64,000 nucleotides of DNA from Ectocarpus siliculosus. Taxonomy: Eukaryota > Sar > Phaeophyceae > Ectocarpales > Ectocarpaceae. The notes beneath the pieces were generated by a model. It saw only the letters and a program-made list of their open reading frames with translations. It made no database searches and was not told where the DNA came from. Shown in pieces: positions 12,828 through 25,600 of the stretch (positions are counted from its first letter, which is position 1; every line of letters starts with the position of its first letter). Position numbers and translations under genes: made by a program. The DNA lies in NCBI GenBank assembly GCA_000310025.1, contig FN649735.1:3230318-3294317 (forward strand), in the 5' to 3' direction.

Positions 12828-14695
12828 CATGCAGCTCGAGCCGTCATGCGGTGAATTGCTATCGCAGACGTCGCTTTCTCTCTCTTGGACACTTAATGAG
12901 AACGCAGATCCAGGACCTTTGGAGTGGTTCCGGGGGTGCGGAGGGGAGCCGCAACATCGTGCACGGCAAATCGTTGAACTTGATCAGCAACGAAAAGGTC
13001 TCTTAGTAACGTTGGCAAGTCAATGTGTTGGGTTCTAATCCCTGGTGTGACACGTCTGGTTACAGCAAGCGCTTGTGTGTGTATGAAAAAGGGGAACGAC
13101 AGCAGTTCAGCCTCTTTAGTGATAAAACTTGAAGGCGAACACCGCAGACAAGTTCTTACGTGGCTCCGGCTGGTACAACCAAAACACATACGACTGTGTA
13201 GCCCAGGGCATCCAGAATGGATGTTTTTTTTCAGTCAACAATCCGCGCTTTTTAAGCAGCTCTGGTTTCCCAGAGTAGCTGGCCTGAGGGTTTGGAGTCT
13301 GCCGGTATTTCTTAAGGGCGCTCGCCAAGCACCGGGACAGCGGTTCAACAATGCTGAGCCTTGTGTCGTCGCATATGCGAAGAGCGCTGCATGAGTAGCT
13401 GGGTTCAGGGCCACACAGAGAAAAATCGTTCGGCGATACATGCCTAAACGTTCAGCACGAAAGAAGGGTTCAGCAGTCCTTCCATTGTTATTCTCACGAA
13501 CAAGCGCTTTCCGCCAACCACACGAATGTACCAAAAGCGGAACACGCAAACCTCATAGCCACATGGTTTTAGAGAATGCGAAACCGCTTCCGAGGTGTCC
13601 ATGACTTCCCATTTGAAGGAAGAGACAGTGCGGTAGTCCCTCCTTGCCCACCCTAAAATGTCGCGGACATTGACCCTACCTAGTGGAATCCAGGCCTGAT
13701 TTGTACCGTCTCGATTGCACTTACAATACGTATTTGACGGCTCGAGAGAATCTCGCCTTCCGCACACACTGTCACATGGGTATACGCAACGCAGAAAGAA
13801 AGTATGCTCGGTGATGGCACAGGGAGGACACTGCATCCCTGTACTTCGGCATCTCAACTGAAAGCCTGAATGCTGTGGGCGCACAGGAAATGACTCCTCA
13901 ACGTCTCCTTTTCGTCAAGCGTGTACAATAACATTCGTAGGTTAGACGCCCAGCAACTCTGTTCGTGGGAGCGGATCAAACCACCTTTTGACGCACAGGG
14001 GCATTTTCTAGGCGATTTCTTGTGAGAAAGCGGAGCGAACCAAACCACGAGAGCAAGGCCGGAACAATTGAGGCTCTCTGCTGCGCCTTTGGAGCGTGTG
14101 GACCCATCCACTAACGCAAAAAACAACGTAGCCTTTCGCCACCGGCTCAAGTCATGGCAGCACGACCATAAGCAAAAAAGACCTACGCGGATTTGGTAGC
14201 AACAAGCCGAGAAACTTATGCGGAGTGTTCAATGATGATCTATCTACTTTCACTAGGGAGGGGATGCCTGAGCAGATGGTACATGTTTCCTCGTTGACAA
14301 ACTCTAGAGTCCGCGCAAAATGTTCTAGCGTGTCATTGAAGAGCCACTGGTTCCGCAACAACTAACGTAGGAAACATCTCCACCAATACGTCCGTGCTTT
14401 CTGCGGCCCGGTCTCCCAATGACCGCAATGCAGGTTAGAGCAAGTAAACAACGTACAGCAACATTGTTCAAAAACTCATGGCTCACCCTTGAAGACGAAA
14501 CCGTAAATCAACGTGGTCGCGGAAGGAACACGATACACCAACGGTCATGCACGTGCTTGCCTCACAGGGACCATTCTTGCTTCAAGCCACAAATAAGCAC
14601 CCTTCTGGTTGAAAAAACAACGACCATTTGGATACAAACGTGATTATCCCAATGATTTCCAAACAGAGTGGTATGTGAGGCGCCTTCTTGTTGGT
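12828..14695. other. Convergent intergenic region with unidentified minus-strand open stretches
   Basis: Lies between the 3' ends of katanin p80 and the exopolyphosphatase. On the minus strand three open stretches follow one another (14361-14152, 14150-13854, 13884-13444) in different frames. The last includes CRSTGMQCPPCAITEHTFF and a Cys-rich CVYPCDSVCG. I recognise no family. Base composition is nearer 50% GC than the GC-rich exons either side. It could be a decayed gene, a decayed mobile element or chance. The rest (12828-13440, 14362-14695) shows nothing beyond UTR-like sequence. Confidence 0.3.
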
Positions 14696-17600
14696 TCAGC
14701 GGCCCACAACGGACTCGTAAAAGGACGCGATAACGGGAGCAAGCTGCTTCCTCGAGGCCCTGACGTTCCTCAAATCCCATCGCAAAAACCATCCGCTGGC
14801 TCCCTCTTCTGATCCCTCCACCTCGTCACCGCGGCCGCCGAAACCAGTTCCCGGTGGCGCTGCCGCCTCTAGCTTTAGGAACTCCCCGTGGGCGCCTTCG
14901 AGGTACTCCCGCATCTGGTCGCCCCGAAGCTTGGTGTGGGTGAAGATGAGCAGTTCCTTCCGCATGTTTTCCTCTTCGTCCAGAGTACTCTGTGCAGGGG
15001 TAAAAAACGCACAAGACCCACGCGAGGGGTTGAAAACCGTATCCCAAACACGAGGAAAAGGATTATCCTGGTATTTATTGGTTTGTCTTGAGTGCTTCGT
15101 GTTCTTCAGGTAGTGACGCATCTAGCGGACAAACGAACTTTCACATTGCGCTTGTTGAATGGCGAACCACCTACGTCACGACAGCGGTTGCCACCTCCCC
15201 ATCTACGCTGTCGATCAACTAGAAACCTCCGTCGGGCATTCCATCAATGCGATACGGTAGAGGTTGGCGCTAAGTGCTACAACTTATCCCCGCCAACCAA
15301 GCCTACCGTCATCACTGCCAGCGAGTCCACCCCCTGGGAGACCGCAAACGTGCGCATGGCATCGCCGAATCCTTTGTCTCCTCCCTTCTCCGCAAGCGTC
15401 TCCAGCCGGCACAGGGTAGAGCTCATTCCAAACTTCAGCGGACGGGGCGGGTTGTCGTGATTTTGACGGTCGTCACGGTTACTGGAGGTCCCTGCCGAAT
15501 TTAAGGGAGAGGCGGAGAGGAGCGCTACTGATGCGTGTTGTGTCAAACGTGACTCCGCTTGTGACCATTCCCCCCGCCCTTCAATCGAGCCACTTCCTAA
15601 CACGACAACGACGACGACGATAAAAACGACGTCCACACCCGGTTGCCGGCATCTGCCTCACCGCCGATCTCGCCCGCCGCATGAAAACTCTTGTAGTCGT
15701 AGCGCAGAGTGTCGATCGCAGAGATTTCTCTCCAAAACGCCGGATCGAACTTAGCATTTCGCAGGGTATCGAACAACTCGTCCGCCGTGGTGCAGCAGCG
15801 ACCTGCGGTCGAGCAAAGGCGCAGCTTGTCGTCAAGCCCCTCAGTCAGGGTTTGACCTGCACCCCTTTTGTTCCTGTTGCAGACCAGCCAACTCACATAC
15901 TGGTGTTGCGAGCGACAGGAAAGGATCTACTGTGCTCATCGAGCGCCTGCAGCCTCCTGCATGTACGAGCCGTTGCAAACACATTTTGCACCAGCGAGGG
16001 GGGGGGGAGGATTTGGTGCGCACATGTCTTCTCGTTCGCCCGACCACCCTCCGTTGGCGTCCAAGCCGTCATGTCAATGTACATACTACGTATGCATCCG
16101 AGGAAGAAGAAGCCTCACGTGCTGAAGAGGGAGAACATTCCCCAGAACCTCGCGCAGACGATGGCGACCACGACACCCGGCGAGACAGCTCCTGCGCAGC
16201 GGCGATATCTCGACGCGTCGCCCGTTTGATCTCCATGTCGAGGTTCAGCGTGTCCACAAGAATCTGGCGGCGGGGGGACGGAAGAGACACCAGGTTTCTT
16301 TGGCAGGGCGAGAGACGCTAGAGCCAACAGATTCAGAGAAACGTGGGTAGTACAGCCCATCAATTTGCCTCACCTGTTTGTTCCTGTGAGACGCCATCTC
16401 TACGATGTCGACAACACTCCCACCGCCACCCCCCTCCCTCCTTCTCACCACGCCCAGCAGAAGTTGAGCAACGTCCGAAGAGAGCAACGCCGGCGCCTGG
16501 TCGAGCATCCTCTCGGCAACGATCGTGCAGCAGGAGCCCACCAGCGCCTTCCCGCCCCCGTCATTCGCTTCGAAGGCGACGTCCCTGCGGCTTCCTTGGA
16601 CGCTGGGGTGTTCTCCGAGGTCAACGTGGTGGTCGACGATCTCGACGACGGCATCTCCCAGTCCGGAGAGCCCCCCAGACACGGCGTTGTGGTCCGTCAA
16701 GGTAATTCGCAGTTTTCCTTCCGCCTTGTGTAGCGGAAAACGCGGAAAATATATATAGCAAGCCGAGGGCGTGGACGCGGCCGGTTAGGTTGTAGGAATT
16801 GGGCCGGAGGAAGGCATGCAGTGCGTCCTGTTGGGTTGGGGCTTGTTTAGACCAAGCGGAACGTGGAGTGCGAGAGCCAGCCACGGCTTTCCTTTCGTAG
16901 ACCAAATTCAAGACCACCGAACCAGAGCGTCAACAAACATGCAGGTCGTCGCAAAGAAAAGGCGCGCGAGTATCTCCAGCGCGACGACCCCCGGTAGGTT
17001 TGATCGCGCCTTCGTGCTTTGTTACTCGCTCGCGCTCGCGAATCTTGCACGAATTTCGAGATGAACTTGAACGCAAACTTGTTCATCATAGGTGCCGCGT
17101 ACCTGCAACGCGTGCAAGTCAAGCTCGTCAGCGAACACAATCGCCGAGGGATCGACACCGCACAGTTCGAACAGCACTAGCACCTCGCGCCGCAGCGCCA
17201 GGTCTCCCCGCGGGATCGGCATCACTGTCCACTCGAGAAAACAGGCAGAGAAACAAATGAAGATGAGAAGGGAGTACGGGCTGCGCAGATGAGGGGCGTA
17301 GCAGGAGAGAGCACTGAAAAGGTGCAACCGAATGTGCGTTATGCTCCATGACCATTTGACTGTCTGATTGTTGGCCCTTGCCACGCCGTGGGGATCTTAG
17401 TTCGAAGTTTCGTTGTGGGCAGCGTATGCCATACCAGGTGAATACTTGACCATCAACTATGCTCCGCGGCACAACGTCTTGTTGATGGATCTACGACAAC
17501 GAGCAACGATTAGCTGCGCTCTCAACCAGGAAAAGGCGGAACGTCTTCGTCTATGTGCCCAGAGCTGAACTGACAGCCTCGGGGTGTACACCAGTGGAGC

Positions 17601-18431
17601 CGGTGTAAGCTTCAAAAGATGGTTTACAGTTCAAAGATAGATATAACAGAGGCGGTCACGTTGCTGTCCAACTCTAGAGGCCTGTGATACGCCACGAGCG
17701 ATCACGCTGTACACACGTGATTCAGGGCATCGTTCACAGCACGAACATATTACTTGCCAGAACAGCCGCTGCAACTGATGCTGTTGTAAGCGATCAGAGC
17801 ACGTATTCACGCAGACTTATCCTCCTCCGACCTATCACACACGGGGCTTTTTTTGCTCACCCGGAACATGAACGACGTCGCCACCATCATCCGCAGCGGC
17901 AAGGGCGGCCGTTGCCTGCTTCAAGAAGGCCATGCCGATAGCGCTGCACATGCTGTCAGCGTCGCATGCTTCATTGCCCGAGAAGACGTGAAACAGCAAT
18001 GTCTCTGTCTCTGCGGTTGCTTTTGCAGTGTTGGCCTGGCTCTGTTGTTGCCTCCTCGCCCTGGAGGAACAGGTCTCGAGGAAGCTCGGCAGACTCGGCA
18101 ACTTTTGCGCATTGCTGTTGCTTCCGTCCATAGTATCGCCACCGGTCACCGTTGCTGCCGTGGAAACGGCTCGTACAGCACTCTTAGTGGCTCCGCTGCT
18201 ACTCCCCACTCTAGCCCTGTTGATGCTGCTTTTGGTGGTGCTGCTATTGCTGCAGCCACGCACGTGTTGGCGTTGAGAGGAAGCGAAGGCGAGTTGCCGT
18301 CGAAGAAGCTTCGGGGTTTCTGGCAGGGCTGTCGCTGGGAGAGCAGCGCGCGGCGCGAAGAAGAGCAAGGTGGCCGCAAAGTAGCGAGCCGCCGAGAACT
18401 GAGAGTTGGCCGTTGCCCAGGTCGCCCGCAT
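14696..18431 (-). CDS. DHH-family exopolyphosphatase (PPX1/Prune-like)
   Basis: Metal-dependent phosphohydrolase predicted to remove terminal phosphate from polyphosphate. Exons: 17862-18431, 17103-17231, 16374-16724, 16119-16263, 15662-15856, 15307-15491, 14696-14989; all phases agree, 622 aa. DHH motifs are in order: GNEACDADSM (about 152-161), PIPRGDL and FADELDL (about 225), TDHN (about 243), EIVDHHVD (DHH 264-266), VGSCCT (about 295). The DHHA2 half has LVDTLNLDMEIKRAT, LFDTLRNAKFDPAFW, FGMSSTLCRLE and DSLAVMT. The full DHH triplet, rather than the DHR of animal Prune, suggests a working phosphatase. The chosen ATG adds about 100 residues with a hydrophobic stretch (YFAATLLFFAPRAALPATA) that looks like a signal or organelle-targeting peptide. 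A second in-frame ATG, at MDGSNSNAQK, would give a cytosolic form. Confidence 0.9.
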
Positions 18432-18874
18432 ACGCCGAATCCGCTCGCGGCAGACAGAGCACACGGTAACAAAGCACAGACCTGTGGACCGTCTATTTAT
18501 GCATATGATGAGTGTTCAACCTCGCGGGTGTGTTGTACACACAATTCTGCCGGCCTTTGCACTTGCTCCGTTGAAAATGAGACCGGAATCACGACGTGCC
18601 CCGGCGCTATGGAAGCATATGCTTGTTTTCTGGCCGCCCCCTTCGGTACGCCCAGGCAGGGCGCGTGTTGCACAGCGTAGTTGGTGGACTATGTACAGCG
18701 GCAACGCGGCGCAATTACGCATGATTCGGGGCTCCGTGTTGTAGACTTCTTCTTTCTTCTTGTACCTGTCGGTGTCCCGCGAATCAAACCAACAATCATC
18801 CCGCACAGCGCACAGAGTGCACTATCCACAGGAGCGAGCAAGCGAGCAGACAGCGAGCGAGAGCGAGACCGGGT
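18432..18874. promoter_or_regulatory. Divergent intergenic region exopolyphosphatase/FAM149-like
   Basis: About 440 bases between the start of the minus-strand exopolyphosphatase and the proposed first exon of the plus-strand FAM149-like gene. Both promoters should be here. A GAGC/GAGCGAGA-rich stretch precedes the plus-strand ATG. No specific site recognised. Confidence 0.35.
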
Positions 18875-21111
18875 ATGGCTGAGGCCGCGACCCATTCGCG
18901 ACCTATCCCGAGCGGATGGTCAGACAGCAGTGACGATGTGAGTGTCTACATGATCGATTTCAAAGTTTAAGTTTTGACCCACGTTCGTGATTTGTACGTG
19001 AAGTTCACCGGAGATGATTGCAACGTTGCAACATCACCACCAACGACAACCGCAGTATGCGGTGGAAACACCGCGGGATTACTGCTGCCTACATAGATAG
19101 CTGGTGCTTGCACACCCCATTGAATGTTATTTGGCACTAAGCGGCGGTCTATCCAGAGCTACTGCTTGTTTGCTCCTATCCAGCTTGACCGTGCAATACG
19201 CACAGCAGTAGTCTCGAGGAGGCGCGGTGAGATTATTACCCTTTCCGCACGCCGTCTTAGTCGCGAGCCGTATGCAGTGGGTTAAGACAGCACGAACCAT
19301 GGGGTGATATGAAAAGAGGATAACGAACAAAGAAACAAGTTTGTGTCACACACACGGGATTGGTTGATTGGTTGTACTTTGGCAGTTTGGTCAGTTCCCG
19401 ACGTACAGAACCCCGCCATCGGAGATATCGGAGATATCGCAGATATCGCAGACTAACTCTGTAGAAGTGGAGGTTTGTTGTTTGGCAGGAAGACTGAGAT
19501 GTTGTGTGCTGGAAATCGAGGCGTAAGAAGCCACGGCGAGCTTTTCCTCAATCCCCCCATCGTTCGGCGTGTCCATCTGCGCAAGCAACTCTAACCGTCG
19601 AAGACCCTTCGTGTAATGAAGATTGGTGCCGGCGTAGTGCAACCCGTACCCCAAACCGAGTGCAAGCCTTTTTGATGTCGTTGGCTTTATACCCAGGTTG
19701 TTGGGTGATGTTGTGGCCAGCCCGACCCATTCAGACTGAAGCACATGGGGATTCGCGTGGCGCTTACCGCTGCAACATGTACCCTAGAAGGCAACGTCGT
19801 GTTGTTGTGCTACTGAATCGATTATGGCAATTCGTGCCGAACCCGGGGAGCACCAAACAAAACCACTCGACAGACAAATTAGCATTTCTCGATTCTTGTC
19901 GTCTACGTCACCCATCAAGACGCGATACGTGTACAGCCAGCAGAGGGCGCTGTAGAAAACACAACCTGACACTAGGTCTCCCCCCCCCCCTACGACGACC
20001 TCTCGTTCGGCTCGCAATGGCGGACAATTAAATACGAACCACGAAGGGCAACAACAATAGGGACGACGCGGCAGCAGGACGGGGCGGTGGCGGTTTCGAC
20101 GACAGCAGCAGCGACGGCGGCTGGAGCGGTGGCAGGGGGGGTGGCGGCGGCATGCGGGAGTTCGAGCGGAGCTCGGCCGAGAACACTCGAGAGGCACTGC
20201 TCGACAACGACGCTCTGCTGCTCTGCGAGCCTCCTGCCTCGGCGAACGCCGGCAGCGCCGACAACGACGGGAGGCAGACTTCTCCGTTGTCGCCCCCGCC
20301 GCCACCGCCGGTGCCGTTGCGGTATGTCCCGGGGGACCCTTTCGCCAACGAAGAGGCCGACGTCGGAGCTTGGGCGAAGCACTTCACCTATCTCTCGGTG
20401 GTCCCAACAGAGAGGGGGGAAGGAGGCGACGCGGAGAAGCGGAGCAATGATAACGCGGGCGGCGGGTTGTTGGAACGGGGCCCCGTGGCGGAACCTCCTC
20501 CTGTGCGGGATGTGATGGAGACGGACGAGGAAACGGGCGGAGTTGCGGCTGTTGAGGGGAGTAGAATACAAGACTTAACACCGGAGGAGGCGGCGGCTGA
20601 GCTGGCAGGGCGACGATTAGAGGAAATGCCGCAGGGGGAGGAAGTCTTCGCGAGCCACGGCGTGTACGAGGAGTATCTGGCGTACGACTGCCGACCCCCC
20701 GGCTTCGATGACGTCACTTCTCCGGGCGGAGAAACCATGGGGCCCGGAGAAGAGGACCCCAGATTGGCGGCCAAGGGTAGCGGGGCTTGGGCCGTGACCG
20801 GGGTTGTTCCGAACGCAAACTCCGCCGTGGGACAGGGGGCGTGGGTGAGCAACAACGCTGCGTCAGAACCACCAGCGCTAGGAGCAAGTACAACGGGGGG
20901 CTCGCACCGAGTGGTCGCGAGGCTAGACACGCCGCAGCGTGAACTTAGGCAGGAGATCATGGACCGTCTGTTCGACGAGCTGTGGGAACGAATCACGCCG
21001 GACTTGTTGCTGGTTCTTCGGCAGCAGCAGGCGGCGGCCGGTGGCAGGGGAGGAGGGGAAGGGGGGGGGGAGGGGCTCCGCACAGCTACGCGAAAGGACA
21101 TGGAGGACTGA
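18875..21111 (+). CDS. FAM149 (DUF3719)-like protein
   Basis: The main exon, about 20047-21111, stays open to a TGA. Three blocks resemble animal FAM149B1 in order: AWAKHFTYLSVVP (animal QWTASFPHLRILG), SHGVYEEYLAYD (SEGIIEEYLAFD), and RQEIMDRLFDELWERI (KEDVLAYVFDSVWCKV). The region around EALLDNDALLL matches the animal TAIDELLY block. FAM149B1 is a ciliary protein, mutated in a Joubert-type ciliopathy (established), so a flagellar role is a reasonable guess. The 5' end is uncertain. Exon 18875-18937 (starting MAEAATHSRPIPSG, ending before GTGAGT) joins in phase to an acceptor at 20046 and gives 375 aa; otherwise the first in-frame ATG is at 20152. The rest is Gly/Pro/Glu-rich and looks disordered. 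The family call is from remembered sequence and needs a profile search. Confidence 0.6.
19391..19777 (-). other. Unidentified open reading frame inside the FAM149-like intron
   Basis: A minus-strand frame of about 125 codons reads SGKRHANPHVLQSEWVG, then KPTTSKRLALGLGYG and LELLAQMDTPNDGG. Its residue composition looks more protein-like than neighbouring frames and is not low complexity. There is no clear ATG, so it would be an exon or a fragment of a decayed mobile element. I do not recognise the family. Confidence 0.25.
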
Positions 21112-22679
21112 TTGGTCGAACTTTCGTGTTTTAGGGCATTGGACAGACTAGAGGGGGAGGACCAGAGCATCACGACACCCTCGCATCACTCAAGTGTATC
21201 CCGCGGTTCGCGATTGGACAGGCAGTTGCTGAACGCGAGTGACGAGTGAGCGAGATGGAGATCTGCAACAAGGGTTGGTTGTCTTCGAGTTTTGTCTTGA
21301 TTTCTTGGGTGCATACAGTACCTGATCTTCGCGCGCAATTCGCACGTGCGTGTGATTTAAAGGGAAAATGCTACCCAGACGAAAGCCGGATCTGTCTCGC
21401 CCGGGGCACAGGGTGTTAAAACGATTAAACGAAAACATGTCACGCGGATAACGTGTTGAACGCGAAATGTCGGGCATCGCAGCAAGCACACCGCGAAAAA
21501 AAAAACGCAGCGAAAATCTCTTTGTTCGTTTTGTGTCTGCTCGCTTTCACCCTCGACTCGAAACACGATCACCATGTAAAGCATGGGGGTACACGTGATC
21601 ATCGCCATATCACCATGTATCGAGGCACACTTGTTGTGTAGCAGCCATGCGTTTTAGTGATAACAAGGCAGAAATACAGAAACGCCGTCCGATTTTCTTG
21701 CGCTTTGATGATGTTCCCAAAAAGATCGTTCCCATCCTTGGGATGGGGATGCTTCCACTTGAAACAGACTTGTTTCTCGGCAGATAGACCAACACCCATA
21801 TAGCAGCGACCATGATAGCCAGAGAGCGCCCTGTACTCTACAATCCCCACCATCAGCAAAGTTCGGACTTCCTCCCCCTGCCTCTCCGCAAAACCACGAA
21901 ATATCCTACGGCAATCAACTACAACACAACCTTCGGGCCTTGCCTCTACGGGTCAAACTTTTGGTGTGCGGAAATTTTCTGCTATCGAACCGACTGGCCA
22001 ACCAAAGCGATCGAGCACCAGATGCGTTGCTGCTGTTCAGGTGGCACCCACCACCCACGAACGCCCTGCCTGCGGAAACCCGTTCGCAAAGAACAACGGG
22101 AAAAGCTTGCTCCTGATCCCCTTCTCCCCGCGCTTCAAACCAAACTTCATGGTCCCTAGAAACCTCTCAGTTGGCCCCTGAGAGGTACGCGGGCGTAGAC
22201 CCCCCCCCCCCCCCCCCCCCCCCCCCCCTTCCCCTTTTTCCTACACCTCNNNNNNNNNNNNNNNNNNNNNNNNNNNNNNNNNNNNNNNNNNNNNNNNNNN
22301 NNNNNNNNNNNNNNNNNNNNNNNNNNNNNNNNNNNNNNNNNNNNNNNNNGAAATAAATTAAAACCAACCTTTGGGCCTTGGCTTTTGGGGGAAAAATTTT
22401 GGGGGGGGGAAATTTTTTTGTTTTGAACCGGCGGGCCCAAAAAAAGGGTTGGGCCCCAAGTGGGTTTGTTGTTTTTAGGGGGCCCCCCCCCCCCCAAAAC
22501 CCCCCCCCCGGGGAAACCCCTTTCCAAAAAAAAAAGGGAAAAAGTTTTCCCTTTTCCCCTTTCCCCCCGGCTTAAAACCAAAATTTAGGGGCCCCAAAAA
22601 CCTTCCAATTGGCCCCCGAAGGGGACGGGGGGGTAGGCCCCCCCCCCCCCCCCCCCCCACCGCCTCCTTCCGATTATTC
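21112..22679. other. Convergent intergenic region with assembly gap and degraded duplicate
   Basis: Lies between the 3' ends of the FAM149-like gene and PSMA4. It contains a 30-base C run at about 22201-22230, 100 Ns at 22250-22349, and from 22350 to about 22660 sequence that follows 21890-22240 step by step with homopolymer runs in place of mixed bases. No gene seen. Confidence 0.75.
22250..22349. other. Assembly gap, 100 N
   Basis: A run of 100 Ns, a conventional length that need not reflect true distance. The flanks appear to be two reads of the same locus, so the true gap may be zero or negative. Confidence 0.95.
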
Positions 22680-25600
22680 CTACACGTCTCCCTGCGTGGC
22701 GGTTTCTGCTGCCACCTCCTTGAGGATCTTGTCCGACTCTTCGTCAGTGAGGATCTTGTGTACGATCTGAACAAGTACCGTTCGTTCGCCAGAAAAGCAA
22801 GGGTGGGGAAGGGGTGTGCCCATGTTAAGCATGTATTTTATTTGGTAGACCGTTGACCACGCGTCCTCGAGAGGACGGAGCGTGGTTTCCACCGGACCAG
22901 GTACATGGGGGAGGGGGGGGGGGGTTCACTAGGAGGGGCGATCACGTTGGGAAAGGGGGGGTGGGAGAGAAAGGTGTTCGCCGGTACACAAGAAGCATAT
23001 CACGTTATTTGACCTACAAAACGGCAGGTCTACTGCGTTCACCCTGAATAAAGGGAGAACGCATATGTGTGTAGCGGCGTGCGTCTCTCGCGTGCGATTC
23101 AAGACTTGTTCATTTGTCGCGATGCCACGTCCGAGAGAAATGCCAGCCTTTATCCTTTCTGCTTCAACACAACCTCTTTATCGGCTCCTTTACGCCCCCA
23201 AATCCAATATCACGATCACGGGGTGCAAGGACCGCCCGTGGCCCCCTATCCCGGGGTCCCAGGAATTTTTATGCACCACGGCGCCCCCGTGCAGTTTCAG
23301 TTGCCAATCTGCACAGCGTGAACAAAATATCCCACAAGAACAACGAAAAAAACTCGCCTTTCCGTTGACGCGTGTGATGGTGGTAAACTCCATCTTCTCC
23401 GGGGACGGGGTTGTGCTGTCCATGGTCTTGTTGAGCACCTTCACGGCCAGCTTGAGGCACTCGTCCACGCTCGACTCCTCCACGTAGTCGGTCTTGAGCA
23501 ACGCCTTGCCGGCCTGTTGTTGGTTTCGAAGGAGACGGTTCGATGAGAACTAAAAAGCGACCAGAAAAGAAACCGACAATTGACGGTTACATATTTCAAT
23601 GGAAATTTTTCTTTTCGCTTCAGGCAAAACTTGGCAGCATAAACTGCACTTGTTGAAACGCCGATCTCGACCTACTTGCCGGCTTCGTCTTTAAATGCCG
23701 CCCCCGACCACACAAAACAACACGAAGCGAGACACGAGATCGCGAAACAACAAAAAACGGTTGTGGGAAATAATTGGAACCAACAGAGAGGCTGGAGAGC
23801 ACGGTAAAACCTAACACCAGGTATCTGCGAACCCATTGTGCCGGTTGGTTTTAAAACTCCCGAAGACAACGTCATGGTGGAAGTGGATCAGCTTCGTAGA
23901 CCATTGAAAAGTAGGATTATCCACTCGATTCGAGTCGCTCAGCGCTTCACCCTCCGGACATACCGTCCACCATTACATGGTGTTGCGCATTCAGCCGCAT
24001 GACAACAAACGTTCGAAACAAAACGTGAGGAGTGTCTCAATTATTCCTTGGACACCGCCACCTCCACGACAACGCCAAACCAAACTCTAGCGCGTTCCTT
24101 ACCACCCTACGCATCCAACTACAAGCGGAGGATGCAAACCAAAACTGTAGCGCATTGCTCCACCGCTCCGCTACAAGCGGAGAGTTTACCACGAAGATTC
24201 TAGACAGAGAGAGAGTAAGGAAGACAAATCGACCCTCCTCGCCTGGTTGTTGGCCCCGATGGCCGTTGCCTTCCAACCCCCGTAGTTGCCACTCGGGTCG
24301 CTGTGGTAGAGCTGGAACCCGTGGTGCTCGTCCCATCCCGTAAAGAGGAAGGAGACGCCGAACGGCCGCAGTCCCCCGAATTGTGTGTAAGCCTGGATAA
24401 AGAAGACACCATGCCGGTGCGGGGGGGGGGGGGGGGGTTGACAAATTAGCGAATTCAATTCTGTGCGTTTGCTCTAGTCTTGAGGCAACTCTGCGGAAGA
24501 AGGAGGAAGCCTATTCCTCTAGCACTTTCTTGTTGCTATCAACGGCCGCGTTCAACCTTTGAGTGCTCTTCTGGCTTCTGCTGAAAGCGGCAATTCCACG
24601 AAGCAGCAGCAGCAGCAGCCCTCTGCCGCACAACGTCGCAGCTTCAACGAAAATTCACCACCAGACCGCCGCTTGGCAAGTCTGGTGCAGTAGACGAAAG
24701 CGCACATGGAAAAAACCAAGGGAAAACGCACGTACTGTCGTATGCGCAACAGCCAACCACGACTACGACGACTCCGCCACGACTTAAATCGACCCATGAA
24801 CATCTCCCTCCGAGAAGTTCTAGACCCCCCTCGACACAGGATGCCTCACGGGGCTTCGCGCTTGGTGATGTGAGAGTCTGGGGTGGTGAAAACCCGGCGT
24901 GCTCCGTCCCGGCTTCGTAGGATGCGAGGTCAATGGTCTAACGACTACGGCATGCACGACTATGAGTACACCCACCCCCTCGCCACAGGATGCACAAATG
25001 AACAACCAGGCTGACTACAGCCGGTCTGTCCGTCCAAACGACTCCAGATGAGCACGCGTAACCGCTGCAGCGCTTGCGTCGTCATCCAGACCAACACGGG
25101 CCACTTCACCGCAAAAAAAATCACTTACGGGTGCTACACCCTCAGCTCCGGTCCACGCACACACACACACACACCAGCTCGTGGCCTTTGGAAGCATCTT
25201 GTGTTCGTGTTTTCAACCGCACTGAGACTGGCGTCTTTTCGTTGGCCAGAACCGGTTAGCGCGGTCGATGCTAACAACAAACACACCCACACACCTGCTT
25301 GTAGTTGCAGACCTCCTTGACCAACTGCTCCAACGGCATCTGCTCCCCATATTGGTAAAGGTACCGCTGTGCCGACACCCTTGCGTGGTTGACGAGGAGG
25401 TTCGCATCCGCCGTGAGGCCCGCTACCACGCAAGAGGCGTTTTCGTACAGCCTGGGTGATGGGGGCACCGTAAAATACCGGGAGGGGGGGGGGGGGTTAC
25501 CCACGATCACGTAGGTTCGAAAAACATCGTCATTGCTGCTCATGTTGAATAATTCAATAATTCAATCACAGGCCAAGCTTTTAACCGGTACGGCGCAGAA

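Noticed and set aside
17853-18680. 275-codon plus-strand frame
   Set aside because: Antisense to exon 1 of the exopolyphosphatase, which carries the GNEACDADSM motif on the minus strand.
20388-21173. 261-codon minus-strand frame
   Set aside because: Antisense shadow of the FAM149-like exon; Ser/Pro-rich without a recognisable domain.
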